Below the pieces are notes generated by a model. That model was not told the DNA's origin. It worked only from the letters and a program-made list of their open reading frames with translations, and did no database searches. DNA of 64,000 nt from Granulicella sp. WH15 (GTDB taxonomy: Bacteria; Acidobacteriota; Terriglobia; Terriglobales; Acidobacteriaceae): contig NZ_CP042596.1 of NCBI RefSeq assembly GCF_009914315.1, positions 682,001 to 746,000 of the forward strand. Direction: 5' to 3'. The translations under genes were made by a program, and so were the position numbers. Below are positions 34,610-42,998 of the stretch, one piece after another (position 1 is the first letter of the stretch; each line of letters opens with the position of its first letter).

Positions 34610-35527
34610 ATGGGTATCAGTCGGGAACAGGCGCTGGATTGCTTTGCAAGTGATGATCTGATCGGGATTGGGATGGAGGCGGACGCCGTGCGTCGGCAGC
34701 TTCATCCCGAGGGAGTGGTCTCCTACCTGGTCGATGGGACGGTAGACGTGGCGGAGATGGCCGCCGAGACCGCGAGCTTCGACACCATCTACACCCGCAT
34801 TGGCACCATCGTCGAAGCGGGCGGCACGGGGATACGGCTCGCGGGCACCTCCTCCAGCCAGTTCACGATGGAGCGGCTCGAAGGTCTGCTCGCCGCCATC
34901 AAAGACCGCTTTACCTCACTGTGGGTACAGGGCTTCAGCGCGGGCGAGATCCTCGCTCTGGCCAATCGTGCAGGCATCTCCGTGGCCGATACCATCCAGC
35001 GGCTCCAGACCGCTGGGTTGGACTCGATCCCCGGCACGCCCGACGTGGAAGGCTGGGCGGACGTCCACCGCACCGCGCACCGGCTGGGCATGAAGACTTC
35101 GGCGGCGATGATCTTCGGCGCGGGCGAGACGATGGAGCAGCGCGTGGCCCAGCTCGAGGCGATCCGTCAGCTCCAGGCCGAGACCGGCGGCTTCACGTCC
35201 TTCGTCCCCTACACCTTCCAGCCCAGTGGCGCGCAGCGCGCAGGCGGTCTCGAAGAGGCCACGGCGGTCGAGTACCTCAAGACCCTGGCCATCGCGCGCA
35301 TGTACCTCGACAACATCGAGAACGTGCAGGCCAGCGTCGAGACGCAGGGGCTGAAGGTAGTGCAGATGGGGCTGCGCTTCGGCGGCAATGATGTGGGCAG
35401 CGCGCTCTCGGGCGCGGCGGGATACACGTCTGGCGCGACCGAAGAGGAGCTGCGGCGCATCATCCGCGACGCCGGTTTCAAGCCCGCGCAGCGTGATCCG
35501 CTCTATAGAATGATGTTCCTGAACTAA
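34610..35527 (+). CDS. MqnC-like protein lacking the radical-SAM cysteines
   Basis: The 305-residue protein aligns along its whole length with MqnC, the dehypoxanthine futalosine cyclase of menaquinone synthesis: MGISREQAL and GMEADAVRRQLHPEG at the start, VEAGGTG, GLDSIPG, TGGFTSFVPYTFQP, TAVEYLKTLAIARMYLDNI and RFGGNDVGS. At the cluster site MqnC has C-x3-C-x2-C between a YI-[IV] strand and FY. Here the same spacing reads MAAETASFDTIY, with Ala51, Ala55 and Asp58 in place of the three Cys. The only Cys in the protein is Cys11. Some 20 residues after the cluster site and another 20 after SIPG are missing. The frame is intact, so this is probably a paralogue with a new role rather than a decayed gene. 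Confidence 0.8.
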   Translation: MGISREQALDCFASDDLIGIGMEADAVRRQLHPEGVVSYLVDGTVDVAEMAAETASFDTIYTRIGTIVEAGGTGIRLAGTSSSQFTMERLEGLLAAIKDRFTSLWVQGFSAGEILALANRAGISVADTIQRLQTAGLDSIPGTPDVEGWADVHRTAHRLGMKTSAAMIFGAGETMEQRVAQLEAIRQLQAETGGFTSFVPYTFQPSGAQRAGGLEEATAVEYLKTLAIARMYLDNIENVQASVETQGLKVVQMGLRFGGNDVGSALSGAAGYTSGATEEELRRIIRDAGFKPAQRDPLYRMMFLN

Positions 35528-35547
35528 ACAGATCGCAGAGGACAGGC

Positions 35548-36393
35548 ATGACGGTTCAGGAGGCGTTGACCCGGGGCACCGGCCAGCTTGCGGCGCACCC
35601 GCAGTTGCGCGAGCGCGCGTTGCAGGACGCGGCGCTGCTGCTGATGCACACGCTCGGTATCTCGCGCACGGCGCTGATCGCGCACCCGGAGCGGATCTTT
35701 ACGCGTGACGAGCAGGCCGCCTACCAGCGGGCCATCGAGCGACGTCTCACCTTCGAGCCGATCCAGTACATCACCGGCGAGCAGGAGTTTTACGGGCTTC
35801 CGTTTCATGTAACATCTTCGGTGCTAATTCCACGGCCCGAGACCGAGCTGCTCGTAGAGGCAGTATTGGCGCGGGTTTCCGGCGCTGGCCGCATTGTGGA
35901 CGTGGGCACTGGCTCGGGTGCGATTGCGGTTGCGCTGGCTAAATATCTGCCCCATGCGGCTGTCACTGCCGTCGATCTTTCTCCAGCGGCACTCGCTGTT
36001 GCGAGAGAGAACGCCGCGCACAATCAGGTCGCGATCACGTTCGTCGAGTCCGATCTGCTGGCTGCGTTGAAAGATGAAGCCCTCTTCGACGCCATCGTCT
36101 CGAACCCCCCGTATATCCCCGAGGATGATGCAGCCTCGTTGCACCCTGAGGTGCGCGAGTACGAACCCTCGCAGGCGCTCTTTGCCGGAGCGACGGGAAT
36201 GGATGTGTACGCCCGGCTGGTGCCTCAGGCCGAGCGGCATCTGAGGCCGGGCGGCCTGCTCGCAATGGAGATTGGCTTCGGGCAGCGCGAGCCGATTGCG
36301 CAGTTGCTGACGGGCTGGCAGGATGTCGAGTTCCTCGATGACTTGCAAGGGATTCCCCGCGTAGCCCTGGCGCGGCGGCATCAAGAGTCGTAA
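35548..36393 (+). CDS. prmC: Release factor glutamine methyltransferase
   Basis: The 281-residue enzyme methylates the GGQ glutamine of RF1 and RF2. The substrate-binding N-terminal helical domain is followed by a Rossmann fold with VDVGTGSGAIAVAL (SAM), AVDLSPAAL, and the catalytic SNPPYIP. IPRPETELLVE is also typical. It lies 20 bases after the MqnC-like gene and may be cotranscribed; AGAGG precedes the ATG. Confidence 0.94.
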   Translation: MTVQEALTRGTGQLAAHPQLRERALQDAALLLMHTLGISRTALIAHPERIFTRDEQAAYQRAIERRLTFEPIQYITGEQEFYGLPFHVTSSVLIPRPETELLVEAVLARVSGAGRIVDVGTGSGAIAVALAKYLPHAAVTAVDLSPAALAVARENAAHNQVAITFVESDLLAALKDEALFDAIVSNPPYIPEDDAASLHPEVREYEPSQALFAGATGMDVYARLVPQAERHLRPGGLLAMEIGFGQREPIAQLLTGWQDVEFLDDLQGIPRVALARRHQES

Positions 36394-36559
36394 TCGGTTA
36401 CATAATCTTAGGCCGCTTGCCTCGCCGTTCTGGCGTCCAGGTTACGGAGGATACCTCCAGGGCTCAACTTCCCGCTGAAGTACTCTGCCTCCTCTGCCGA
36501 TACACCTCTTATGGAGGAAGCCCAGCCAGCAGGCCAGTCCTGGGCAACGGAAGGGGGCG

Positions 36560-37888
36560 ATGAGCTTGAGCGGGGAAGAGGCTGCGGGGGCAGACGGGGT
36601 GTCCGAGACGTTCCTCTTCAAGGACGATCCGGAGTTCATGGTCGAGTTCTTGCTGGATACGGGCGAGCACCTGAGCGGCATAGAGGCGCAGATCCTGCTG
36701 CTCGAGGGTAACCCCGCGCAGATGCAGGTTGTCCACAGCGTCTTTCGCGCGTTTCACAGCATCAAGGGGCTGGCCGGATTTCTCGGGCTGGTCAAGGTGC
36801 TGCGGGTGACGCACGAGGTCGAGACCCTGCTCGATCACGCCAGAAATCTGCGCACCACGATCACTCCCGATCTTGTGGACCTGCTGCTCGGCGTCTCGGA
36901 GTATCTGAAGCAGGAGGTCGAGGCGCTTCAGTGCAGGCTGAGTCACAGGTCCGAACCTCCGGTGCGCGAGATGAACTCGCTGCTGGAGTCGCTGCGGGGG
37001 GTGAATCAGAAGATTGTCGCCGGCTTGCCCGGCACCGCGCTGCTCGCGCCCGAGCATCTGCGCTGGACCGCGCCGGCCGTGCGCCAGCAGCCCGGCGAAG
37101 ACTTCGAGCAGCGCACGGTCCGGGTGGAGACAGCGAAGATCGAGCGGCTGATGGAACTGCTCGGCGAGATGGCGAGCGTGCAGGTGCGGCTGCGCAGCCA
37201 CATGCGGTCCGCCGTCGCGAGTGAGGAGTTTTCGCGGCTCGAGCACATTACCGGAGAGGTGCGGCACTGCGCGATGAGCATGCGCATGATGCCCGTCGGC
37301 GCTCTCTTCCTGAGGTCCGCGAGGATGGTGCGGGAGCTGTCGCGCCGCAGCGGCAAACAGGTCTCGCTGGAGTTGGCGGGGGAGGACGTCGAACTGGAGC
37401 GGAGCATCGCCGAGGAGCTGGCCGACCCTCTGGCGCACATGATCCGCAACGCGCTCGACCATGGCATTGAGACGCTGCCGGAGCGCATTGCCGGGGGCAA
37501 GCGGCCGGTGGCCCACCTGCGTCTGATGGCCGGGTACCAGGCGGGGCAGGTCGTCGTCTCCGTCGCCGACGATGGCCGCGGGCTGGATGCGCAGCGCATT
37601 CTGGCCCGCGCGGTCGAGCAGGGGATCGTCGCGGCCGACTCTCAGCTCTCGCAGGATGAGATCTTCCGCCTGATCTTTTCCCCAGGTTTTTCCACAGCGG
37701 TGGAGGTCACCGAGACCTCCGGCCGCGGCGTCGGCATGGACGTGGTGCGGCAGTATGTGGAGAAGCTGCACGGCAGCATCGAGGTCCACTCCGAGCCGGG
37801 GCAGGGAACGACCTTCTTCCTCTATCTGCCGGCGACGCTCGCCCCTGCTGCGTTCCACAAGACCGCCGTTATCGCGGGCAACTCCTAG
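36560..37888 (+). CDS. CheA-like histidine kinase without a CheW-like domain
   Basis: The 442-residue protein has an N-terminal HPt domain with the phosphorylated His66 in AFHSIKGLAGF, a dimerisation helix pair (TAKIERLMELLGEMASV) and a CheA-type ATPase (MIRNALDHGIE, VADDGRGLD, TSGRGVGMDVV). It stops 15 residues after the ATPase domain, so the C-terminal CheW-like P5 domain is absent. The region between HPt and dimerisation domain is short and has no recognisable P2. GGAAGGGGG precedes the ATG. No chemotaxis gene is adjacent, so its input and target are unknown. Confidence 0.82.
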   Translation: MSLSGEEAAGADGVSETFLFKDDPEFMVEFLLDTGEHLSGIEAQILLLEGNPAQMQVVHSVFRAFHSIKGLAGFLGLVKVLRVTHEVETLLDHARNLRTTITPDLVDLLLGVSEYLKQEVEALQCRLSHRSEPPVREMNSLLESLRGVNQKIVAGLPGTALLAPEHLRWTAPAVRQQPGEDFEQRTVRVETAKIERLMELLGEMASVQVRLRSHMRSAVASEEFSRLEHITGEVRHCAMSMRMMPVGALFLRSARMVRELSRRSGKQVSLELAGEDVELERSIAEELADPLAHMIRNALDHGIETLPERIAGGKRPVAHLRLMAGYQAGQVVVSVADDGRGLDAQRILARAVEQGIVAADSQLSQDEIFRLIFSPGFSTAVEVTETSGRGVGMDVVRQYVEKLHGSIEVHSEPGQGTTFFLYLPATLAPAAFHKTAVIAGNS

Positions 37889-38031
37889 CGGACAGATCAG
37901 CTCAAAAGGCTTGTCAGAGACAGAAGCAAAGACGTCCTGTGCCGGACGCTGTTTTTGTACTTTCGACCTGGCCAAGTCTCTTGCTTTTAAGTTATCTTTG
38001 GCGATCGCTGCTCAAGTAAGCGGCGCTCCCC

Positions 38032-38054
38032 GTCGATGAAGTAAGTTCATCGAC
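38032..38054. promoter_or_regulatory. Nine-bp perfect hairpin upstream of small membrane peptide
   Basis: GTCGATGAA (38032-38040) pairs with TTCATCGAC (38046-38054) around GTAAG. It lies 46 bases before the small gene at 38101 and could be a leader structure. Confidence 0.4.
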
Positions 38055-38100
38055 CCCTGAAACACCCCATAAGAACTGTCACAAGAGAATGAGGGAAACC

Positions 38101-38199
38101 ATGCGTACTCTGTCACAAGGTCCGTTTCTGTTTGGTATCTGCGCCGTAGTCGTTGTCCTGGTGGGCAGCGTCTTCATGGCCTTTTGCGAAGGCTTCTAA
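38101..38199 (+). CDS. 32-residue single-helix membrane peptide
   Basis: ATG at 38101 follows GAGGGAAACC and the frame closes at TAA 38197-38199. The peptide has a short polar start, a hydrophobic helix (FLFGICAVVVVLVGSVFMAF) and a CEGF end. The strong ribosome binding site and clean one-helix composition support a real small membrane protein. It is the only gene seen in the 534-base gap 37889-38422; the bases from 37889 to 38031 hold nothing I recognise. Confidence 0.55.
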   Translation: MRTLSQGPFLFGICAVVVVLVGSVFMAFCEGF

Positions 38200-38204
38200 C
38201 CCTT

Positions 38205-38258
38205 GATGGAACCCCTTCCATCGACGGCGTGGCCAGCCCGGCTCGGGGCTGCAGCCCC
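38205..38258. terminator. Two hairpins after the small membrane peptide
   Basis: GATGGAA and TTCCATC pair around CCCC (38205-38222), and GGGGCTGCAGCCCC (38245-38258) is a perfect palindrome followed by CTCCTGCGTTTT. Together they may end transcripts from either side. Confidence 0.35.
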
Positions 38259-38422
38259 CTCCTGCGTTTTGAAATAGCAAAAAAATAAGCCATTCTTCCG
38301 CCCAAAATCATGGCAGACTGAATGCAATTCGGCTATCCCTCCTGCTCTTACTCCCAGCCGAATCCGCGATTCGACGACATCTTCTGACCGCGAACCAGAC
38401 CGCACCTCTCTACTTCGGAGAG

Positions 38423-39973
38423 TTACTGGCCCAGGATCGCGACACCAGCCAGCTCCTGGCTCGCCGCAATGCGTTTCGACCACTCCGCCGGACCCGTCTT
38501 ATGCACTGACGTGCCCTTTGAATCGACCGCCACCGTCACCGGCATATCCACCACGTCGAACTCGTAGATCGCCTCCATCCCCAGGTCCTCAAACGCCAGC
38601 ACCCGCGAGTGCTTGATCGCCTTCGAGACCAGGTAGGCCGCGCCGCCGACCGCCATCAGGTACACGGCCTCGTTGTCGCGGATCGCCTCAATCGCGGCAT
38701 CCCCGCGCTCGGCCTTGCCGATCATCCCCAGCAGCCCGGTGGACTCGAGCATCTGCCGCGTGAACTTATCCATGCGGGTCGCAGTCGTCGGTCCGGCAGG
38801 TCCGACGGCCTCGTCGCGCACCGCATCCACCGGCCCCACGTAGTAGATAAATCGCCCGGTAAAGTCGACCGGCAGCGTCTCGCCGCGGTTCAGCATGTCG
38901 GTCATGCGCTTGTGGGCGGCGTCGCGGCCGGTCAGCAGCTTGCCGGTCAGCAGCAGTACCTCGCCCGGCTTCCACGACTTCACATCATCCTTAGTCACGG
39001 TATCGAGATTCACATGCGTAGCCGTATGCACGTCGTACGTCAGCTTCGGCCACGAGGCCAGGTTCGGCGGATCGAGCGCCACCGGTCCCGAGCCGTCCAG
39101 CACAAAGTGCGCGTGCCGCGTCGCGGCGCAGTTGGGGATCATCGCCACCGGCAGGTTGGCCGCGTGGGTCGGCCAGTCCAGAATCTTGATGTCGAGCACG
39201 GTCGTCAGCCCGCCCAGTCCCTGTGCGCCGATGCCGAGCGCGTTCACCTTGTCGTACAGCTCGATGCGCAGCTTTTCGATGTTCGTCTGCGGCCCGCGCG
39301 CCTTCAGCTCCTGCATGTCGATCGGGTCCATCAGCGACTGCTTGGCCAGCAGCATGGCCTTCTCGGCCGTGCCGCCGATGCCGATGCCGAGCATCCCGGG
39401 CGGACACCAGCCCGCGCCCATCGTCGGCACGGTCTTCAGCACCCAGTCCACGATGGAGTCCGACGGGTTCAGCATGGCGAACTTGGTCTTGGCCTCGCTG
39501 CCGCCGCCCTTGGCCGCGACGATCACATCGACCTTCGCGCCGGGAACCAGCGCCACTTCGACGACGGAGGGAGTGTTATCCACCGTGTTCTTGCGCGAGA
39601 AGGCGGGGTCGCGCAGGATGCTGCCGCGCAGCTTGTTATCGGGGTCGAGCCACGCCTTGCGCACGCCCGCGTCGCACATCTCTTGTAGCGAGAGCGTGGG
39701 CGAGCCACCGTCGTCGCCGACGAACTGGACCTCCATGCCGACCTTGAGGAAGATGGTCACGATGCCGGTGTCCTGGCAGATGGGACGATGGCCTTCGGCG
39801 CACATGCGGCTGTTGATGAGGATCTGCGTGATGGCGTCTTTAGCGGCGGGCGACTGCTCCAGCTCGTAGGCTCGCGCCAGGTTTTCGATGTAGTCCACCG
39901 GGTGATAGAAGCTGATGTACTGTAGCGCGTCCGCTACGGACTCGACCAGATCGCCTTGCTTAACCGTGACCAT
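38423..39973 (-). CDS. fumA: Class I fumarate hydratase (Fe-S)
   Basis: This 516-residue single-chain class I fumarase interconverts fumarate and malate in the TCA cycle. The three cluster cysteines are visible in RPICQDTG, GAGWCPPG and IPNCAATRH. The alpha and beta parts are fused as in FumA/FumB. The C-terminal beta domain has VGPAGPTTATRMDKF and KGTSVHKTGPAEW. GAGGG serves as ribosome binding site. The gene stands alone between repeat-bearing gaps. Confidence 0.93.
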   Translation of the reverse strand: MVTVKQGDLVESVADALQYISFYHPVDYIENLARAYELEQSPAAKDAITQILINSRMCAEGHRPICQDTGIVTIFLKVGMEVQFVGDDGGSPTLSLQEMCDAGVRKAWLDPDNKLRGSILRDPAFSRKNTVDNTPSVVEVALVPGAKVDVIVAAKGGGSEAKTKFAMLNPSDSIVDWVLKTVPTMGAGWCPPGMLGIGIGGTAEKAMLLAKQSLMDPIDMQELKARGPQTNIEKLRIELYDKVNALGIGAQGLGGLTTVLDIKILDWPTHAANLPVAMIPNCAATRHAHFVLDGSGPVALDPPNLASWPKLTYDVHTATHVNLDTVTKDDVKSWKPGEVLLLTGKLLTGRDAAHKRMTDMLNRGETLPVDFTGRFIYYVGPVDAVRDEAVGPAGPTTATRMDKFTRQMLESTGLLGMIGKAERGDAAIEAIRDNEAVYLMAVGGAAYLVSKAIKHSRVLAFEDLGMEAIYEFDVVDMPVTVAVDSKGTSVHKTGPAEWSKRIAASQELAGVAILGQ

Positions 39974-40043
39974 TGTTTGTGATTCCCTCGAAAAGATTTT
40001 AGCGCGGGTATTCAGGTATTTTGAGGAGGCTCGATCAAGAGCA

Positions 40044-40141
40044 AGATCCTCCCGCTGGTCTGGAAGGATGCTCGCTTCCGACCAACGGGAGGACCTAAGA
40101 AAATCGTTCCCCCATACCGCCCCGAGAACGGTACGAAGTAC
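40044..40141. repeat. Composite palindromic repeat, family A
   Basis: Hairpin arms GATCCTCCCGCTGGTC and GACCAACGGGAGGACC are followed by ATACCGCCCCGAGAACGGTACGAAGTACC. It ends at the stop of the beta-barrel gene. Confidence 0.85.
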
Positions 40142-40861
40142 CTACTTGAGCTTGCCGAACCGGTAGACCAGGCCCATGTCGAAGCCCTTGTTGTTCTGGA
40201 CGCTGCCGCCGAAGGTCGTTGCCTTGTAGAGCGGCGAGATACGCAGGGCCAGGTTGGGGTAGAAGTTGTAGTCGAAGTTCACCCCGGCCGAGACCGCGCC
40301 CGAGTAGCCCGAGTTCCACAGGTGATAGCCCGCGTCCTGGAAGTCCTGCGAGGTGAATCCCTTGGAGTCGCCGTCGAACTTGCCCAGCGCCAGACCGCCG
40401 GTGACGAAGACGCTGAGCGCGTACTTCTCCCGCATCCGGAAGCGATAGGTCGGACCCGCCATAAAGGTGTACTCGGAGATCTTCGGGTTGTACTGGATCA
40501 GCCCGTTGTTCCCCAGCTTGGCGTTACCGTAGGAGCCGTTTACCTGGCCGGTGATGCCGAGCTTCCGGTCCAGATAGTAGGTATTGTTCGCCCAGAACGA
40601 GACCTCGGAGCTTTGCTGCAGGTTGCTGCCCGAGCGGAAGCGCAGGAATCCGCCGCCGCCGCCTGCCTCGTAGCGATGGCTGTAGGTTTCGTCGACCGTG
40701 CGCTGAATCCGGTTCTTCCGGTTCTGGTTGCTCTCGCGCCGAATTCTGCTTGCGCTCTGCGCCTGGGCCGGAACCGTTGCTGCTACTACCGCGGCCGCGA
40801 GACAGGCCGCAACAAGGGCGCGTTTTACGCCCAGAATTTTCTTCGTGCCAACAGAGTTCAA
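40142..40861 (-). CDS. Outer-membrane beta-barrel protein
   Basis: The product has 239 residues from a TTG start at 40861 (no in-frame ATG serves; GGGAG lies eight bases before). A signal peptide (VKRALVAACLAAAVVAATVPAQAQ) is followed by an RNQNRK-like basic linker and alternating beta strands ending in GLVYRFGKLK, consistent with a small 8-10 strand outer-membrane barrel. No specific substrate or family name can be given. Confidence 0.7.
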   Translation of the reverse strand: MNSVGTKKILGVKRALVAACLAAAVVAATVPAQAQSASRIRRESNQNRKNRIQRTVDETYSHRYEAGGGGGFLRFRSGSNLQQSSEVSFWANNTYYLDRKLGITGQVNGSYGNAKLGNNGLIQYNPKISEYTFMAGPTYRFRMREKYALSVFVTGGLALGKFDGDSKGFTSQDFQDAGYHLWNSGYSGAVSAGVNFDYNFYPNLALRISPLYKATTFGGSVQNNKGFDMGLVYRFGKLK

Positions 40862-41016
40862 CGCTTCGCTCCCGCAGTTTGATACCGTAATCGGACAGGT
40901 CCGGCGATGGTAAGTTTTCTTCGCCGCTGCATCTTTGTATTAGAACACCCGCCGCTCGATTCTGGCGGCAAACACGATAAACTCAGTCACCTCGTTGCGA
41001 AAGGTTTTCTGCTCCC

Positions 41017-41586
41017 ATGGCCACACGATCCAGCTCAGGTAGACGTTCCGGCGGCTTTCTCCCGTTTTTTCTGGGGTTTTTACTGGCGCTGGTGCTAGTC
41101 GCCGCGGGCGGTTGGGCGTATCTGCATTTTGGCCATCTGCCTGTCTCGACCGGCGATCCGGCCTTTCCGTTCGAGGCCCAGGTCGTCCATGTCCCGCTGC
41201 ACGCCCGCATCGCCGGGGAGATGAAGCACCCTCCGTTCGGCATCAGCGAGGATGTTTTCGAGGCTGGAGCCCGCGTCTACCGGGCCCAGTGCGCCGAGTG
41301 CCACGGTACCCCCGGCCACGACCGCCCGTATGCTCGCTATATGTTCCCCAAGGCCCCGCAACTGTGGAAGAAACACACCGCGAGCAGCGTCGTCGGGGTC
41401 TCGGACGACGAGCCGGGCGAGACTTACTGGAAGATCGCAAACGGGATTCGCCTGTCGGGAATGCCCAGCTACCAGCACCTGCTCTCGGATACCCAGATGT
41501 GGCAGGTCACGCTGCTGCTGAAGAACGCCGATCAGCCCCTGCCCGACCCGGTCCAGCAGATTCTGAACGGGCCTCCGGCGAAGTAG
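41017..41586 (+). CDS. Membrane-anchored c-type cytochrome
   Basis: The product has 189 residues. An uncleaved N-terminal helix (FFLGFLLALVLVAAGGWAYL) is followed by a periplasmic domain with one haem c site (CAECH near residue 95) and an axial Met candidate in LSGMPSY. PGETYWKIANGIR and MWQVTLLLKNAD are typical of cytochrome c555/cbb3-like small domains. The redox partner is unknown. It stands alone. Confidence 0.85.
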   Translation: MATRSSSGRRSGGFLPFFLGFLLALVLVAAGGWAYLHFGHLPVSTGDPAFPFEAQVVHVPLHARIAGEMKHPPFGISEDVFEAGARVYRAQCAECHGTPGHDRPYARYMFPKAPQLWKKHTASSVVGVSDDEPGETYWKIANGIRLSGMPSYQHLLSDTQMWQVTLLLKNADQPLPDPVQQILNGPPAK

Positions 41587-41604
41587 GCATTGTTTTTGCC
41601 GTTG

Positions 41605-41698
41605 TTTCTAGGGTAGGTCCGGGTTTTAGCCCAGTTCTTTGGCGAGTTTTAATGTCGGGGCTAAAGCCCCGACCTACCCCAGAAGCAAAGACAACAAC
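41605..41698. repeat. GGGCTAAAGCCC repeat element, family B
   Basis: The left hairpin with GGGTAGGTCCGGGTTTTAGCCC faces a right one with GTCGGGGCTAAAGCCCCGACCTACCC (41654-41679), so the two form a larger inverted repeat. An A-rich run follows. It is part of a 405-base gap (41587-41991) without other genes. Confidence 0.8.
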
Positions 41699-41757
41699 AA
41701 AAGCGCCCTCACGCCGGGCGGACGGTACTTCGTGCGGTTCTCGACGCTTCGCGTAAC
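41699..41757. repeat. Family A repeat joined to family B
   Basis: AAAGCGCCCTCACGCCGGGCG, GGTACTTCGTGCGGTTCTCG, ACGCTTCGCGT directly follow the family B element. Confidence 0.75.
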
Positions 41758-41818
41758 AACAATCCGTCCCGCAAAAACCGCCCAAATCCTGAAAATTTGT
41801 TCCAGTTAAAGGAATTTG

Positions 41819-41848
41819 TTGCCAATTGTTTACTCATAGGCTTACTAT
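41819..41848 (+). promoter_or_regulatory. Candidate promoter upstream of gvpL/F gene
   Basis: TTGCCA (41819-41824) and TACTAT (41843-41848) are 18 bases apart in an AT-rich patch, 140 bases before the GvpL/F-like start. Confidence 0.3.
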
Positions 41849-41991
41849 CCGTTTCGCACTCGGCTCAGTACGGTATTCGCGCACGCGCCAGGGTGAACTC
41901 GTTCGAGGCCAGGTAATACTAACCGTCTTATTTCACCAACTTACGCCGGATCGGGCACTAGACCCCCCAGGCGTCTCGGAGCGTCAACGCC

Positions 41992-42726
41992 ATGGCATGG
42001 TACGCCTACTGCATCGCAGAAAGAATGTCTTTTCCGGAACTGCTTCGTCACCGCCGTCCAATGCCCCTTACCGGCGTCACCGGCATCTTCAACAACCAGA
42101 CCTTCCTCTTTCCAACCGGAGACCTGGCCGTTATCGTCTCCGAGCACGCTGAAGACGACAAGGCCCGTCTCGACCAGCAGGCCGCCAAAGATCACGCCCG
42201 CGTCATCGCCGAGGTATTCAAGCTCTCCACCGTCCTGCCCTTCCGGTTTTCCACCACGTTTCAGGACGACGACAGCCTCCGTCGCTCCGTCCGCTCCAAC
42301 CAGCGTCACTTCCTGGCCAATGTCGAGCGCCTGCGCGGCAAGGCCGAGATGCACCTGAAGGTGCTCGTCGACGACACCTGCCCCGGCACCTCTGCCCGCG
42401 ACATGACCGTCGGCCAGCAGTACCTGACCAGCCTGCGCGAGAGCGCCAGCCGTCAGCGCGAGCGCCAGTCCCGCGCCCGCGCGCTGTCCATCCAGATGCA
42501 CCGGATGTTCCTGCCGCTGGCTGAGGAGATCACCTGCAAGCGCACCGACTCCGGCAAGATGCTGCTCGACATCGCTCATCTGATCGACAACAAGACGGTC
42601 GAGCGTTACCAGAACAAGTACACCTCGGCCACGGCGGAGCTGAAGGAGTGCAGTATGCAGCTCTCCGGCCCCTGGCCGCCGTACCACTTCGTCCAGCGCC
42701 ACAGCGCGGTCGCACACCACGCGTAG
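41992..42726 (+). CDS. GvpL/GvpF-family gas vesicle protein, orphan
   Basis: The product has 244 residues. The first beta-alpha domain contains WYAYCIAERM and LAVIVSEHAED. It is followed by DHARVIAEVF, the family signature TVLPFRFSTTFQDD, and the C-terminal LSGPWPPYHFV that ends most GvpL/F proteins. In gas vesicle clusters these are minor shell or assembly proteins. No gvpA or other gvp gene is present here, so the job of this orphan is unclear. A perfect terminator follows directly. Confidence 0.82.
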   Translation: MAWYAYCIAERMSFPELLRHRRPMPLTGVTGIFNNQTFLFPTGDLAVIVSEHAEDDKARLDQQAAKDHARVIAEVFKLSTVLPFRFSTTFQDDDSLRRSVRSNQRHFLANVERLRGKAEMHLKVLVDDTCPGTSARDMTVGQQYLTSLRESASRQRERQSRARALSIQMHRMFLPLAEEITCKRTDSGKMLLDIAHLIDNKTVERYQNKYTSATAELKECSMQLSGPWPPYHFVQRHSAVAHHA

Positions 42727-42740
42727 TCGATGACCCAAGT

Positions 42741-42780
42741 CACCAAAAAGCCCGGACTAAATGGTCCGGGCTTTTTGGTG
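42741..42780. terminator. Strong bidirectional terminator after gvpL/F
   Basis: CACCAAAAAGCCCGGAC (42741-42757) and its exact complement (42764-42780) pair as a 17-bp stem around TAAATG. The GC core is flanked by A and T runs, the classic intrinsic terminator form. Confidence 0.85.
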
Positions 42781-42797
42781 TCTGCAAAGATATGTCA

Positions 42798-42878
42798 TCC
42801 CGGACGGGTCTCCTGCGCGGTGGGCGGACGTTTGTACGCCTTTTTAAAGCTTCGCGTGACCCTCCCTCTGGGCGGGAT
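42798..42878. repeat. Partial family A repeat
   Basis: Modules CCCGGACGGGTC, GCGCGGTGGGCGGACG, ACGCCTTTTTAAAGCTTCGCGTGACC and CCCTCTGGGCGGG are present without the second hairpin arm. Confidence 0.65.
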
Positions 42879-42998
42879 TGAGCGTTTTGCTACGAACGTG
42901 CATCTGCAACATCGGACTACCTTTCCTCTCTTCCGGGCATCCGTATAAGCAGCGTTGTCTGCAAGCACTGCCGGTTCCGCTCCAGGAGACTACGACTC

